64,000 nt of DNA, from assembly GCA_018968885.1 (NCBI GenBank), contig JAGWZK010000009.1, forward strand, positions 1-64,000. Direction: 5' to 3'. Positions 34,498 through 42,860 of this stretch are shown here, in pieces. Source of the stretch: Planctomycetota bacterium (GTDB lineage: Bacteria > Planctomycetota > Phycisphaerae > Phycisphaerales > UBA1924). The stretch's first letter is position 1; every line of letters begins with the position of its first letter. A model generated the notes under the pieces. That model had not been told where the DNA came from and ran no database searches. It was given only the letters and a program-made list of their open reading frames with translations. The position numbers were made by a program, and so were the translations under genes.

Positions 34498-35235
34498 TTA
34501 CGGACACGGTTTGACGATCTGAACTGCATTACACACATTGAAATAACGTCGCTCAACTGAAAGGTCCATCGGGTCTGTGGGCAACGCTTTGACGCTGATC
34601 ATCCAACCCCCCGAACCATCAGGAGAAATGAGCAGATACTGCGGCGCTGTTGGAGAATACGAGATCGAATAGACAGTCGCGGTCGATTGGGTTGGATCTG
34701 TGCCTGGCGTGTAAATCCAAGCCCGCACTGGACCACCCTCGTGCACAAACACGTACTGATTCTTGTTGGTGCCGTTCGTGTACGTCTCCATGTAGACACT
34801 GAACTTGGTCCCCTCTGCACCGACTGCCGCGTGCGCAACCGTCACGACGGGCCAAGGTCGCGGCAGCAACGTTCCGGGATTGCCAGGTGGCATCGGAGCC
34901 GTAGGGAAACACCCATTCACCACGACAAAGCCCTTCTCAAGATTCAATCGACTCACGCTGCCAACGCCACCACCATGCCCCAGATCCAGCATCTGCTTGG
35001 CACTTGGGAATGCCTGGCCGCCTTCGGCTTCACGCCGCACGGTCATCACATAGTTGTAGTTGTTGGACGACGTCACTTGTACAGTGGCCAACGCTGGTGC
35101 ATCTCCATGTCCGCTCGTGGTCGTCATCGTCTTTGGATCACGCGGCTCATGCTTTGCACTTTGGCAACCTGACAGACCAGCCAGCATTGCACCAGCCATG
35201 CCCGCACCAATCATCCCGCGCCAGATCACGTTCAT
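34498..35235 (-). CDS. Hypothetical lipoprotein
   Basis: The 245-residue protein has a signal peptide ending in a lipobox (LSGC near residue 24) and a mature domain with Gly/Asn-rich and aromatic-rich segments (VSRLNLEKGFVVVNGCFP, VYMETYTNGTNKNQYVF). It has no recognised family. The ATG at 35235 has GGGAGG seven bases upstream, so it is preferred over the frame start 20 codons earlier. It lies 40 bases after the CHASE2 kinase stop on the same strand; a link to kinase sensing would be speculation. Confidence 0.75.
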   Translation of the reverse strand: MNVIWRGMIGAGMAGAMLAGLSGCQSAKHEPRDPKTMTTTSGHGDAPALATVQVTSSNNYNYVMTVRREAEGGQAFPSAKQMLDLGHGGGVGSVSRLNLEKGFVVVNGCFPTAPMPPGNPGTLLPRPWPVVTVAHAAVGAEGTKFSVYMETYTNGTNKNQYVFVHEGGPVRAWIYTPGTDPTQSTATVYSISYSPTAPQYLLISPDGSGGWMISVKALPTDPMDLSVERRYFNVCNAVQIVKPCP

Positions 35236-35275
35236 GAGAAACCTCCCGCGTAGCAAATCGCTCACGCGCGACAGA

Positions 35276-37621
35276 TTACTTGCGAACAACAACATAAGCC
35301 GGAAGAGCCGCTGCGCAGCTTAGCACACCACATATCACAGGCACAATCGGATTCACAATAACACCGACAAAGCGGCACGCGATCACCGCCATCACCACCA
35401 GTAGCGCAAGAATCGCGCCTGAGCCGCACGCCGCCCCAAACCACGGCTGCTTGCCCATGCGCACCGCAATGCCCATGACAAACACCGCCAATATGCCGCT
35501 GGCCAGTGTGATGACAATTGCGCCAGGTACGGAAACAAAGGACAGATAGCGGTCTCGGAACAATCCCTCGATAGCGGAGGCCACGAGCCGCGAACCCGGT
35601 ACTGTCTCACCGTGTCGCGTCACATTCCGTGCATCCGCCGGCTTGCCGGTCGCATCGACCGTGTCATTGCCGATCACCACGATCTTGCCAGTCACTCGCG
35701 AAGTCAACGTCGCCAGATCCATCGTCAACGCATCCGAATAACTCGTGGTCGCTGCGTCAAGTTGAGCCAGTGTCGGCACTTCGATCGAGCGATACGCAAT
35801 GATGTCGCGATCATTCTCTCCCAATACCCCTTCCCCGTCGACCGATTGACGCCATTCCTTGATGAACGATTGTGGAATGCGTTCCCGAAGCCGCACTGTT
35901 TCCCCCGTCCGCCCCTCGGCATCCCGATCAAACCACTTGAGTTCAAAGAAGTCCTCGTTCAAAGAGAGTTCAGACCGAAACCCGGATCCTGGTCGCCGCC
36001 CTGCTGCCCAAGCAAGAACTGGTCCGGAAAGCCATGGTTCCGCGTCGCCTCTGCGCAAGGAAATCGGGCTCGTGGGAAACTCAATCGGCTCCTTGGCCTT
36101 GGCGGCCAGCATCTCTCCAGCATACACATTCGGATGCCGCATGATTGAGCTCGACTCGGCATACCACTCCGGCGTGCGCGGCGTGAACTCCAGCAGCGCC
36201 GTCACCACCGGAATGCGCTGACGAGCCAGAGCATCGACACCCTTTAGAAACACTACATCATCCGCTGGGCTGGGCACGACAAAACGAATATCCCACACCA
36301 CGACACGCGGTCCCACTTCGGCCAATCGTTCCATCAGTTTGCCATGCAGGCGGCGCACGGATCGCAAATTGCTGGCCTTCACACCATCCACTCCAGTCCG
36401 CGCCGCCAGGTCTTCGACATCGATCCCCTGTGTCATGGTGATGAGTGAAACATGATCCAGGCGGTCGATCAGCGATGGAGTGGCAGCGAGCAGAGGCATC
36501 TCACCAACGCGTGCCAAGTTGGTCCTCTTGAACAGCAGCCATGTCCCGCCCCAGTATGAGATCGCCGCGACGAATGCCACAGCCGCTGCGACGTACAGAC
36601 CTCGGTTCGCGGCCACCCAAGCGCGTGAAGACTTGACAAAGACATACCAGGCGCTGTCGCGTCTGGCCTGAATGGGCTGCCCGTTCAAGAAGCGCTGCAG
36701 ATCATTCGCGAGCTCCTGAGCCGTCTGGTATCGACGATCGCGATCGTGCTCCACCGCTCGATTGACAATCGTCTCAAGATCCAACGGAATACCAGAAGCC
36801 ACGGTACCCAGTTTGCTGGACGGGTTATCTCTTACGACGATTGCTGCTTCGTAGACACTCTTTCCCTCCAGATCGTGCGGCGGCTTTCCGGCGATCAACT
36901 CATACAGAATCACACCCAGCGAATACACGTCAGCCCGCTCATCCAATTCGCGTGAATCCGCAGAGATCTGCTCTGGGCTCATGTACTGCACGGTCCCCAC
37001 TAATTGGCCCAGTTCAGTCAACTGGGTCATGGGGGCATCCCCGTCGATGGCCCTCGCTACGCCAAAATCGATGATCTTGACCTGCCCGGATGGATCCACC
37101 AGAATGTTGGTCGGTTTCAGATCGCGATGAATCACTCCCTTGCTGTTGCCGTGCGCGACCGCCTCCGCAGCTTTGATGATCAACTCGATCACGGCCTCAC
37201 GATTGAGCGCATTCTTGCGAACATAGTCTCGCAAAGTCCGCGCCCCCACCACCAACTCCATCGCGATGAATGGCACGGGCTCGGGACCGCTTTCATCAAC
37301 TCCGGCTTCGTACACCTGCGCAATGCCGGGGTGGTGTAGCCGCGCCATCAACTGCGCTTCGTTGCGAAAACGCTTCAACGCAGACGGCGTCGATGCACCG
37401 TGCCGCATCACCTTGAGCGCGATTGAACGATGCGGAGAATCCTGAATCGCCTCGTACACCAGCCCCATGCCGCCAGAAGCGATCAGGCGGCGAATGCGAA
37501 AACCACCGATGGTTTCCGGCACACGCTCGCCACGACCGCGGAGGTTCGCAGGCAGATCGCTCGTCGGTTCATTTCCCGGTTTGTTTGGTTCATCAACACC
37601 CATGAGCCCCACTCCACTCAT
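35276..37621 (-). CDS. Membrane Ser/Thr protein kinase with C-terminal CHASE2-type sensor
   Basis: The 781-residue protein begins with a complete Hanks-type kinase: glycine loop SGGMGLVYEA, catalytic Lys70, HRD 165-167 and DFG 185-187. A membrane helix at about 350-372 leads to an extracytoplasmic CHASE2-like domain (about 385-660; VVVWDIRFVVPSPADDVVFLKGVDAL, later GKIVVIG and FRDRYLSFVSVPGA), then three helices at the C-terminus. Planctomycete kinases of this layout are thought to sense periplasmic signals. It lies 21 bases after acs and 40 before a lipoprotein gene on the same strand, suggesting an operon acs-kinase-lipoprotein. Confidence 0.9.
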   Translation of the reverse strand: MSGVGLMGVDEPNKPGNEPTSDLPANLRGRGERVPETIGGFRIRRLIASGGMGLVYEAIQDSPHRSIALKVMRHGASTPSALKRFRNEAQLMARLHHPGIAQVYEAGVDESGPEPVPFIAMELVVGARTLRDYVRKNALNREAVIELIIKAAEAVAHGNSKGVIHRDLKPTNILVDPSGQVKIIDFGVARAIDGDAPMTQLTELGQLVGTVQYMSPEQISADSRELDERADVYSLGVILYELIAGKPPHDLEGKSVYEAAIVVRDNPSSKLGTVASGIPLDLETIVNRAVEHDRDRRYQTAQELANDLQRFLNGQPIQARRDSAWYVFVKSSRAWVAANRGLYVAAAVAFVAAISYWGGTWLLFKRTNLARVGEMPLLAATPSLIDRLDHVSLITMTQGIDVEDLAARTGVDGVKASNLRSVRRLHGKLMERLAEVGPRVVVWDIRFVVPSPADDVVFLKGVDALARQRIPVVTALLEFTPRTPEWYAESSSIMRHPNVYAGEMLAAKAKEPIEFPTSPISLRRGDAEPWLSGPVLAWAAGRRPGSGFRSELSLNEDFFELKWFDRDAEGRTGETVRLRERIPQSFIKEWRQSVDGEGVLGENDRDIIAYRSIEVPTLAQLDAATTSYSDALTMDLATLTSRVTGKIVVIGNDTVDATGKPADARNVTRHGETVPGSRLVASAIEGLFRDRYLSFVSVPGAIVITLASGILAVFVMGIAVRMGKQPWFGAACGSGAILALLVVMAVIACRFVGVIVNPIVPVICGVLSCAAALPAYVVVRK

Positions 37622-37642
37622 CCAGCACCCTCGCTCATCAAC

Positions 37643-39781
37643 TCAATCTTCATCCTGACGCAACTTGGCCACGACAGTGAAATCTTCGAGTGTCGTTGTA
37701 TCTTGAGTGATCTTTTCCACCCCCGCCGCGACATCACGAAGCAGCCGGCGCATGATCTTGCCGGACCGCGTCTTGGGCAATCCTTCGGTAAAGCGGATCT
37801 GGTCCGGCTTGGCAAGCGCACCCACCTCCTTGGCGACGTGGGCGGTCAGCTCACCCTTGAGTTCCACAGTCGGCGTCTTCCCTGGATTGGCCTTGGCCCA
37901 ACTGCTGCGGAGCGTGACAAACGCGCAAATCGCATTCCCCTTGATCTCATGCGGATACCCCACCACCGCCGCCTCGGCAACATATGGATGCGAGACCAAG
38001 GCCGACTCCACTTCCATGGTCCCGAGCAAGTGCCCCGACACCTTGATCACATCATCGATGCGACCCTGAATCCAGAAGTACCCATCTTCATCACGCCGCG
38101 CTCCATCAGCGCTGAAGTAATACGGAATCCCCGACTTGGGATCCTTGACGCGGCCCCAGTAGTTGCTGATGAATCGCTCGCGATTCCCATACACACCTCG
38201 CAACATCCCCGGCCAGGGCTTGCGGATGACAAACAACCCTCCTTTGTTCGCCTCCATCTCCACACCCTGTTCGTTCACGATTGCAGCATCAATGCCCAAC
38301 ATCGGCACCGTGCACGATCCCGGCTTGGTGGCAATCGCGCCCGGCAACGGTGTACCCACGTGCCCACCCGTCTCCGTCTGCCAATACGTATCCACGATCG
38401 GACAGCGTTCGCCCCCGATGACTCGGTGATACCACATCCACGCTTCAGGATTGATCGGTTCACCCACCGAACCGAGCAGTTTCAGACAGCGCATGTCATG
38501 CTTGGCGGGGAGATCATCTCCCCACTTCATGAATGTGCGAATCGCCGTCGGCGCAGTATAAAAATGCGTCACTCGGTGCCTGGCGATGATCTCCCAGAAC
38601 CGATCGTTAGCGGGAAAGTTCGGCGCACCCTCGTACATCAGTGTGGGCACGCGATTCATCAGAATGCCGTACAGCACATAACTGTGCCCGGTCACCCAGC
38701 CGATATCCGCGCTGCACCAGAAGATCTGCCCGGAATCAGGAATCAGGTTGAACGTCAGCCGCGCCGTCATGTTCACATAGGTGAGGTATCCACCCGTCGT
38801 GTGCTGAATGCCCTTGGGCTTGCCCGTTGAGCCGCTGGTGTACAGCAAAAAGAGCATGTCTTCCGAATCCATCGCTTCACACGGGCAAGCGTCCGAGACG
38901 GTGGCGGCTATGTCGTGCCACCACACAAAACGCGTGGCGGGTGCAAAGCCGCTGTTGGTACGGCTTGCACCTGAAACAAAGCGATCTTCGCCAGTCAAAT
39001 GCCCGGTCCGCTTGCACACCACCACACTCTCAATCGCGTGCCCCTGCGTGTGGAGCAACTTGCACGCCTCTTCCACATTCTTCAGAAGTGGCACCACCTC
39101 GCCACGTCGATAGCCACCATCTGCGGTGATGATCACCTTGCTGTTGGCATCGATCGCACGCTCGCTGATCGCTGTCGGTGCAAAGCCACCGAAAATCACC
39201 GAATGCACAGCGCCAATCCGCGCACACGCCAGAATCGCCACCGCCAATTCTGGGATCATCGGCATGTAGATGGTGACGACGTCTCCCTTCTTCACACCCA
39301 GCATCTTGAGCGCGTTGCCCATGCGGCTGGTTTGCGCCTGCAACTCTCGATAGGAAATCCGCTTGATCTCCGGCTCTTTGGCGTACGCGCTCCCCGGTGC
39401 CGGGTGCGCTGTCCGTGGGCCCAGGGGCTCCCCTTCCCAGATGATCGCCGTGTCCTCACCGTGCCCTGCTTGCACATGGCGATCCACGCAGTTGTAGCAT
39501 GCGTTTAGCGTGCCACCTACAAACCACTTGGGATCGGGCGGGTTCCACTCCAGCACCTTTGACCATGGCGAAAACCACGCCAACTGCGCCGCCTCGCGAG
39601 CCCAGAATGCCTCCGGCTCTGTGATCGACTGGGCATGCAGCGAGCGATACTGCGCCAGCGAGTCCACATGCCAGGAGGGAAAGCCAAGTTCAGAAGCTCC
39701 TCGCGGCGGGAATGTCCGAGTTTCATTCAATACCGAGGCAATGCCCCTGGAAGTATCCGTCGTGCCGCCAGTCGTACTCAT
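37643..39781 (-). CDS. acs: Acetyl-CoA synthetase (AMP-forming)
   Basis: The 712-residue protein is an ANL-superfamily acyl-CoA synthetase close to Acs: YTSGSTGKPKGIQHTTGGYL (AMP-binding loop), DTYWQTETGGHVGTPLPG (acetate/AMP pocket), and the C-terminal PKTRSGKIMRR with the Lys that is acetylated and deacetylated in bacterial Acs regulation. It converts acetate, ATP and CoA to acetyl-CoA. It is longer than the usual 650, with small insertions near residues 155 and 300. The ATG at 39781 (GGGAG upstream) is chosen over the ORF start 49 codons earlier. It is divergent from nuoI, 117 bases apart, and probably starts the unit that includes the CHASE2 kinase. Confidence 0.94.
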   Translation of the reverse strand: MSTTGGTTDTSRGIASVLNETRTFPPRGASELGFPSWHVDSLAQYRSLHAQSITEPEAFWAREAAQLAWFSPWSKVLEWNPPDPKWFVGGTLNACYNCVDRHVQAGHGEDTAIIWEGEPLGPRTAHPAPGSAYAKEPEIKRISYRELQAQTSRMGNALKMLGVKKGDVVTIYMPMIPELAVAILACARIGAVHSVIFGGFAPTAISERAIDANSKVIITADGGYRRGEVVPLLKNVEEACKLLHTQGHAIESVVVCKRTGHLTGEDRFVSGASRTNSGFAPATRFVWWHDIAATVSDACPCEAMDSEDMLFLLYTSGSTGKPKGIQHTTGGYLTYVNMTARLTFNLIPDSGQIFWCSADIGWVTGHSYVLYGILMNRVPTLMYEGAPNFPANDRFWEIIARHRVTHFYTAPTAIRTFMKWGDDLPAKHDMRCLKLLGSVGEPINPEAWMWYHRVIGGERCPIVDTYWQTETGGHVGTPLPGAIATKPGSCTVPMLGIDAAIVNEQGVEMEANKGGLFVIRKPWPGMLRGVYGNRERFISNYWGRVKDPKSGIPYYFSADGARRDEDGYFWIQGRIDDVIKVSGHLLGTMEVESALVSHPYVAEAAVVGYPHEIKGNAICAFVTLRSSWAKANPGKTPTVELKGELTAHVAKEVGALAKPDQIRFTEGLPKTRSGKIMRRLLRDVAAGVEKITQDTTTLEDFTVVAKLRQDED

Positions 39782-39898
39782 GCCGGTCTCCCATCGCAAG
39801 GAAGTAATGCCTGCGGTCAGCATACCAGACCAGGCCAAGGCATACCACTGATGGCAGGTGAGTGTCCGGTGCAGCTTCTTGCGGCTACGCTTGGGGCC

Positions 39899-40444
39899 AT
39901 GGCCATTCGCGACCAAGACATTCTTCACGTTTCCACGCCGCCGATGGACGCTCTTGAAGCGTCATATCTCCCCGAAGTCTTCAAGGGCTTCGGCACCACC
40001 ATGCGGCACTTCTTCACATCATTTGGTCAGGGCAAGACCAGCCGCACCATGCAATATCCAGAGGAACGCCGCGAACACATGGCGGTGGCTCAGGGTGGTC
40101 AGAATGCCAGCAACTTCCGTGGCGTGCACCGTTTGAATCGCGATGAGCGAGGACGCGTCAAGTGCGTCGCCTGCATGATGTGCCCCACTATCTGCCCGGC
40201 ACGCTGCATTCATATCGAGGCGGCGGAAAGCCCCTGGGATGATCGCGAGAAGTACCCCAAGAAGTTTGAGATCGATGAGCTTCGCTGCATCTATTGCGGC
40301 ATGTGCGAAGAGGCATGCCCCGTGGACGCGATCGAACTCACCACCGAGTATGACATTGTCGGCCTTTCTCGTCAGGAAATGATCTTCGACAAAGAGAAGC
40401 TGCTCAATGTGTACGACGTGACCATCGCGAAGAAGCCGATGTAA
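39899..40444 (+). CDS. nuoI: NADH-quinone oxidoreductase subunit I-like ferredoxin
   Basis: The 181-residue protein contains two 4Fe-4S motifs, CVACMMCPTICP and CIYCGMCEEACP, flanked by the NuoI-typical N-terminal segment (FKGFGTTMRHFF) and the RGVHRLNRDERGRVKC approach to the first cluster. In complex I this subunit carries clusters N6a and N6b. It is isolated: no other nuo gene lies within the window on either side, so the complex I genes are split or this is an extra copy. The ATG at 39899 gives a normal-length protein, and a strong terminator follows. Confidence 0.9.
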   Translation: MAIRDQDILHVSTPPMDALEASYLPEVFKGFGTTMRHFFTSFGQGKTSRTMQYPEERREHMAVAQGGQNASNFRGVHRLNRDERGRVKCVACMMCPTICPARCIHIEAAESPWDDREKYPKKFEIDELRCIYCGMCEEACPVDAIELTTEYDIVGLSRQEMIFDKEKLLNVYDVTIAKKPM

Positions 40445-40479
40445 ACCCGGCTCATCCGGCTTACAACATCACACTTCAG

Positions 40480-40511
40480 CAGCCGGCCCCCCGTGGGGCC
40501 GGCTGTCGTTT
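40480..40511 (+). terminator. Rho-independent terminator of nuoI
   Basis: AGCCGGCCCC and GGGGCCGGCT form a perfect 10-bp stem (11 with the flanking C-G) around a 4-base loop, followed by TCGTTTT. It lies about 35 bases past the nuoI stop. Confidence 0.88.
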
Positions 40512-40558
40512 TGTATCGGTGCGTTCTTTCCACCCACGACCGAGAATGGCGCCGGGAG

Positions 40559-40594
40559 AAAAAAACAACAAACCGAACGGTGGAGGCCGTTCGG
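40559..40594 (-). terminator. Rho-independent terminator of the PEP-CTERM-like gene
   Basis: CCGAACGG and CCGTTCGG make a perfect 8-bp stem around a 6-base loop. On the minus strand it is followed by TTTGTTG and a run of seven Ts. It sits about 35 bases after the minus-strand stop at 40630. Confidence 0.88.
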
Positions 40595-40629
40595 CTTGTG
40601 AGTTGTGACGTTTTGTCAACCGAGCGCGA

Positions 40630-41157
40630 TTAGGCGCGGCGGCGACGAGCAACCAAGAGGCCACCGACGGCCATCAGCGTCGCGGCGCCCGGGGTGGGAA
40701 CCGGAGTGATGTTGAGGCCGATGATCATCTTGTAGTTGAAGTCCACGCCCTGGGGGCTGAACTTGCGAACCTTGAGAGACCACGAACCACCGGAAGCAGT
40801 CGTGTACTCAAGCGAGGAGAACAGGCCAACGTTGCTGTCATCATCGAACGCCAGCAGTGTGCCCGCCGAATCGTACAGCTCCAGATAGCTGTCGCCGACG
40901 TTGCTGTTGGGACGACCGAAGACGGACACCACGATCTGGGTCACGTTGCTGGTCGTGAAGGTGAACCAGTCCTCATCGGGTGCCTGGACGCTGTTGATAC
41001 CGCCGTCGACAACGATGCCGTCACCGGGGGCGATGTACGACCCGATGAAGTTTGCTGTCGCCTGGGTGTCGTTCGACTCAGACTCAAGGTAGAACGCGGC
41101 GTTGGCGGACGCCGCGAGACCAAGAGCGGTCACGATTGCTGCACTGTAAAGCTTCAT
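40630..41157 (-). CDS. Exported PPC-type protein with a PEP-CTERM-like sorting tail
   Basis: The 175-residue protein has a signal peptide (MKLYSAAIVTALGLAASANA). Its mature domain resembles the bacterial pre-peptidase C-terminal (PPC) beta-sandwich: ESNDTQATANFIGSYIAPGD, EDWFTFTT and YLELYDSAGTLLAFDDDS. The C-terminus is tripartite: PTPGA, a hydrophobic stretch (about 15 residues) and RRRR. That matches the PEP-CTERM exosortase-target plan with the planctomycete-style PTPGA in place of PEP. The ATG at 41157 has GGAGGAG six bases before it. Its function may be surface attachment or matrix. Confidence 0.87.
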   Translation of the reverse strand: MKLYSAAIVTALGLAASANAAFYLESESNDTQATANFIGSYIAPGDGIVVDGGINSVQAPDEDWFTFTTSNVTQIVVSVFGRPNSNVGDSYLELYDSAGTLLAFDDDSNVGLFSSLEYTTASGGSWSLKVRKFSPQGVDFNYKMIIGLNITPVPTPGAATLMAVGGLLVARRRRA

Positions 41158-41570
41158 CACTACTCCTCCGTGCTCTCCCGAGCTGTGGGGTTTCACGCTT
41201 TGAACGCAACGACACCACCCGACCGAAAACCGGTCAAAATGCTGCCGCCAGCGGACGAACCACTGAACACTTCAAATGTGCAACATGGATTGGAATGTGC
41301 CAACTAATCCGAGTGCGCAATTTGTACTTTTTGTGCGATTTGTGCTGCGCTGCACACCGATGACGCCGGATCGCAGCGAATCGGGTACCCAAACCTCGAA
41401 AAGTGGCGGTTTTCCCGAACCAATCACCGGCAGGTCAAATCCGAGCTCAACGGGGTTGAAACCACCGCCGAAGTCGGGCCCAAACCGTCTTCAACGAACG
41501 ACAATCCCGAGTAAGGAAGACTCCCTACCCGAACACCCCCGCGCAAAACACGCAACCCGCGCCTCTGGGT
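41158..41570. other. 413-base gene-free interval upstream of the PEP-CTERM-like gene
   Basis: No convincing gene is seen; the open frames here have compositions unlike the neighbours. It holds the promoter and leader of the minus-strand PEP-CTERM-like gene and follows the pyrF stop. A GACCG-AAAAC-CGGTC inverted repeat (41221-41235) lies 64-78 bases upstream of the start codon and could be an operator. No T-tract hairpin for pyrF is evident. Confidence 0.5.
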
Positions 41571-42431
41571 TTAGTTTGACAAAGTCGCGATTTCGCCAGC
41601 CAAACCTTGGGCTGCAATTCGTACCCGATCTTGCCAAGATCCAGTGTCACCACCGGGGTAAATCACCGAGCGGCTGGCTGTGACCAATACACCTGATGTG
41701 CCCTGCGAGGCCGAGTTTGGCCTGGTCATGCCTCGAACGTCTGATAACGCGCCTCCTTGAGCACCATATCCGGGAATAAGGAAGACTTGATCCGGCATTG
41801 CAGCCCGCAGGGACTGAGCATCAGCGGCCTTGGTAGCACCGACCACCGCACCCACCGCCGACACGCCCGACGAACCCCTATGCCGCTCACCCAGGGAGGC
41901 GACGAGCGAAGCGACCATCTGGGCGACGGATCGCCGGTCGGCGCAACCGACAGATTGGATCAGATCGCTGTCTGGGTTGCTCGTTCTGACCAGAACGAAG
42001 ATCGCCAGCCCGGCGCTCAGGTATGGCTCGAGAGTGCTGGGGCCCAGATATAGATTCACCGTGATCGCATCGGCACCCATGTTGGCGGCGGCGGCGGCGT
42101 AATGCTCGGCGGAGATGCCGATGTCACCCCGCTTGGCATCCAGCACCACCCAGAGCCCGGCGGCTTTGGCGTGAGCGACTGTCCGCTCCAGGGCACGAAA
42201 CCCGGCAGATCCGTAGCGTTCGAAGCATGCGCTCTGGGGTTTGATCACGCCGATTGTGCCGCGGATGGAGTCGATAATGCCGGTGGAGAATTCTTCGATG
42301 GCTTTGGCCGGATCAGAGGAAAGCCCGGCGGGGAGTTTTTCCAAAACCGGATCAAGCCCAACGCAAGCGGCACAACCGACACGATTGACGATGTTGGCGA
42401 AGGCGTCGATGCGTTCGGTCGAAGTGGTCAT
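41571..42431 (-). CDS. pyrF: Orotidine 5'-phosphate decarboxylase (type 2)
   Basis: The 286-residue protein matches the long (subfamily 2) OMP decarboxylase: CVGLDPVLEKLP near the start, VIKPQSACFERYG, and the catalytic DAKRGDIG (D98, K100, D103). It then runs YLGPSTLEPYLS, and RTSNPDS to VFLIPGYGAQGG for phosphate binding. It converts orotidylate to UMP in the last step of de novo pyrimidine synthesis. It is divergent from the DUF971 gene, 57 bases apart. No other pyr gene is nearby. Confidence 0.94.
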   Translation of the reverse strand: MTTSTERIDAFANIVNRVGCAACVGLDPVLEKLPAGLSSDPAKAIEEFSTGIIDSIRGTIGVIKPQSACFERYGSAGFRALERTVAHAKAAGLWVVLDAKRGDIGISAEHYAAAAANMGADAITVNLYLGPSTLEPYLSAGLAIFVLVRTSNPDSDLIQSVGCADRRSVAQMVASLVASLGERHRGSSGVSAVGAVVGATKAADAQSLRAAMPDQVFLIPGYGAQGGALSDVRGMTRPNSASQGTSGVLVTASRSVIYPGGDTGSWQDRVRIAAQGLAGEIATLSN

Positions 42432-42488
42432 AGGTGCTCCAGAGTGATGGGCAGCGTATCGCGGTTGTCCGACGAATTGTCTGCAACA

Positions 42489-42845
42489 ATGTCCCCGATG
42501 GATGGTCCAATTGACATTCAGGTGGATCGGCGTGTGGGCGTGCTACTCACGTGGATAAGCGGAGAGACGTCGTTCTATCCAATCCTCTATTTGCGGAAGA
42601 TGTCTCCGAGCGCCGACATGCGCCAGTTGCGCGAAGAAATGGCAAGGAATCCCTTGACGGTGCTCCCTTCGGGCCTTGCGACGCGTCAGGGCGAACTGGT
42701 CGCAACGGAGGTGGAATTGGCGGGAAACTATGCCCTGAAAATTGAGTTCAGCGACGGGCACAACACTGCAATCTACTCATGGGCATATCTGCGCGAGATC
42801 GATCCGCATTTGGAGCCGCCGGCCAACTTCCTTTCCACAAACTGA
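42489..42845 (+). CDS. DUF971 family protein
   Basis: The 118-residue protein has the DUF971 pattern: DIQVDRRVGVLLTWISG, LYLRKMSPSADMR in place of the usual LR(A/N)xSPSA, and KIEFSDGHNTAIYSWAYLREI ending in a helix. DUF971 corresponds to the N-terminal domain of gamma-butyrobetaine hydroxylase-like proteins and is often linked with Fe-S carriers. The ATG at 42489 is chosen; a second ATG lies three codons later. recG follows after 15 bases on the same strand. Confidence 0.88.
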   Translation: MSPMDGPIDIQVDRRVGVLLTWISGETSFYPILYLRKMSPSADMRQLREEMARNPLTVLPSGLATRQGELVATEVELAGNYALKIEFSDGHNTAIYSWAYLREIDPHLEPPANFLSTN

Positions 42846-42860
42846 GACCACTGAGTAGAT

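Noticed and set aside
41276-41683. Small plus-strand frame in the gap before the PEP-CTERM-like gene
   Set aside because: Low-complexity Ser/Pro/Lys sequence overlapping the pyrF end; no start signal and no domain, so treated as non-coding.
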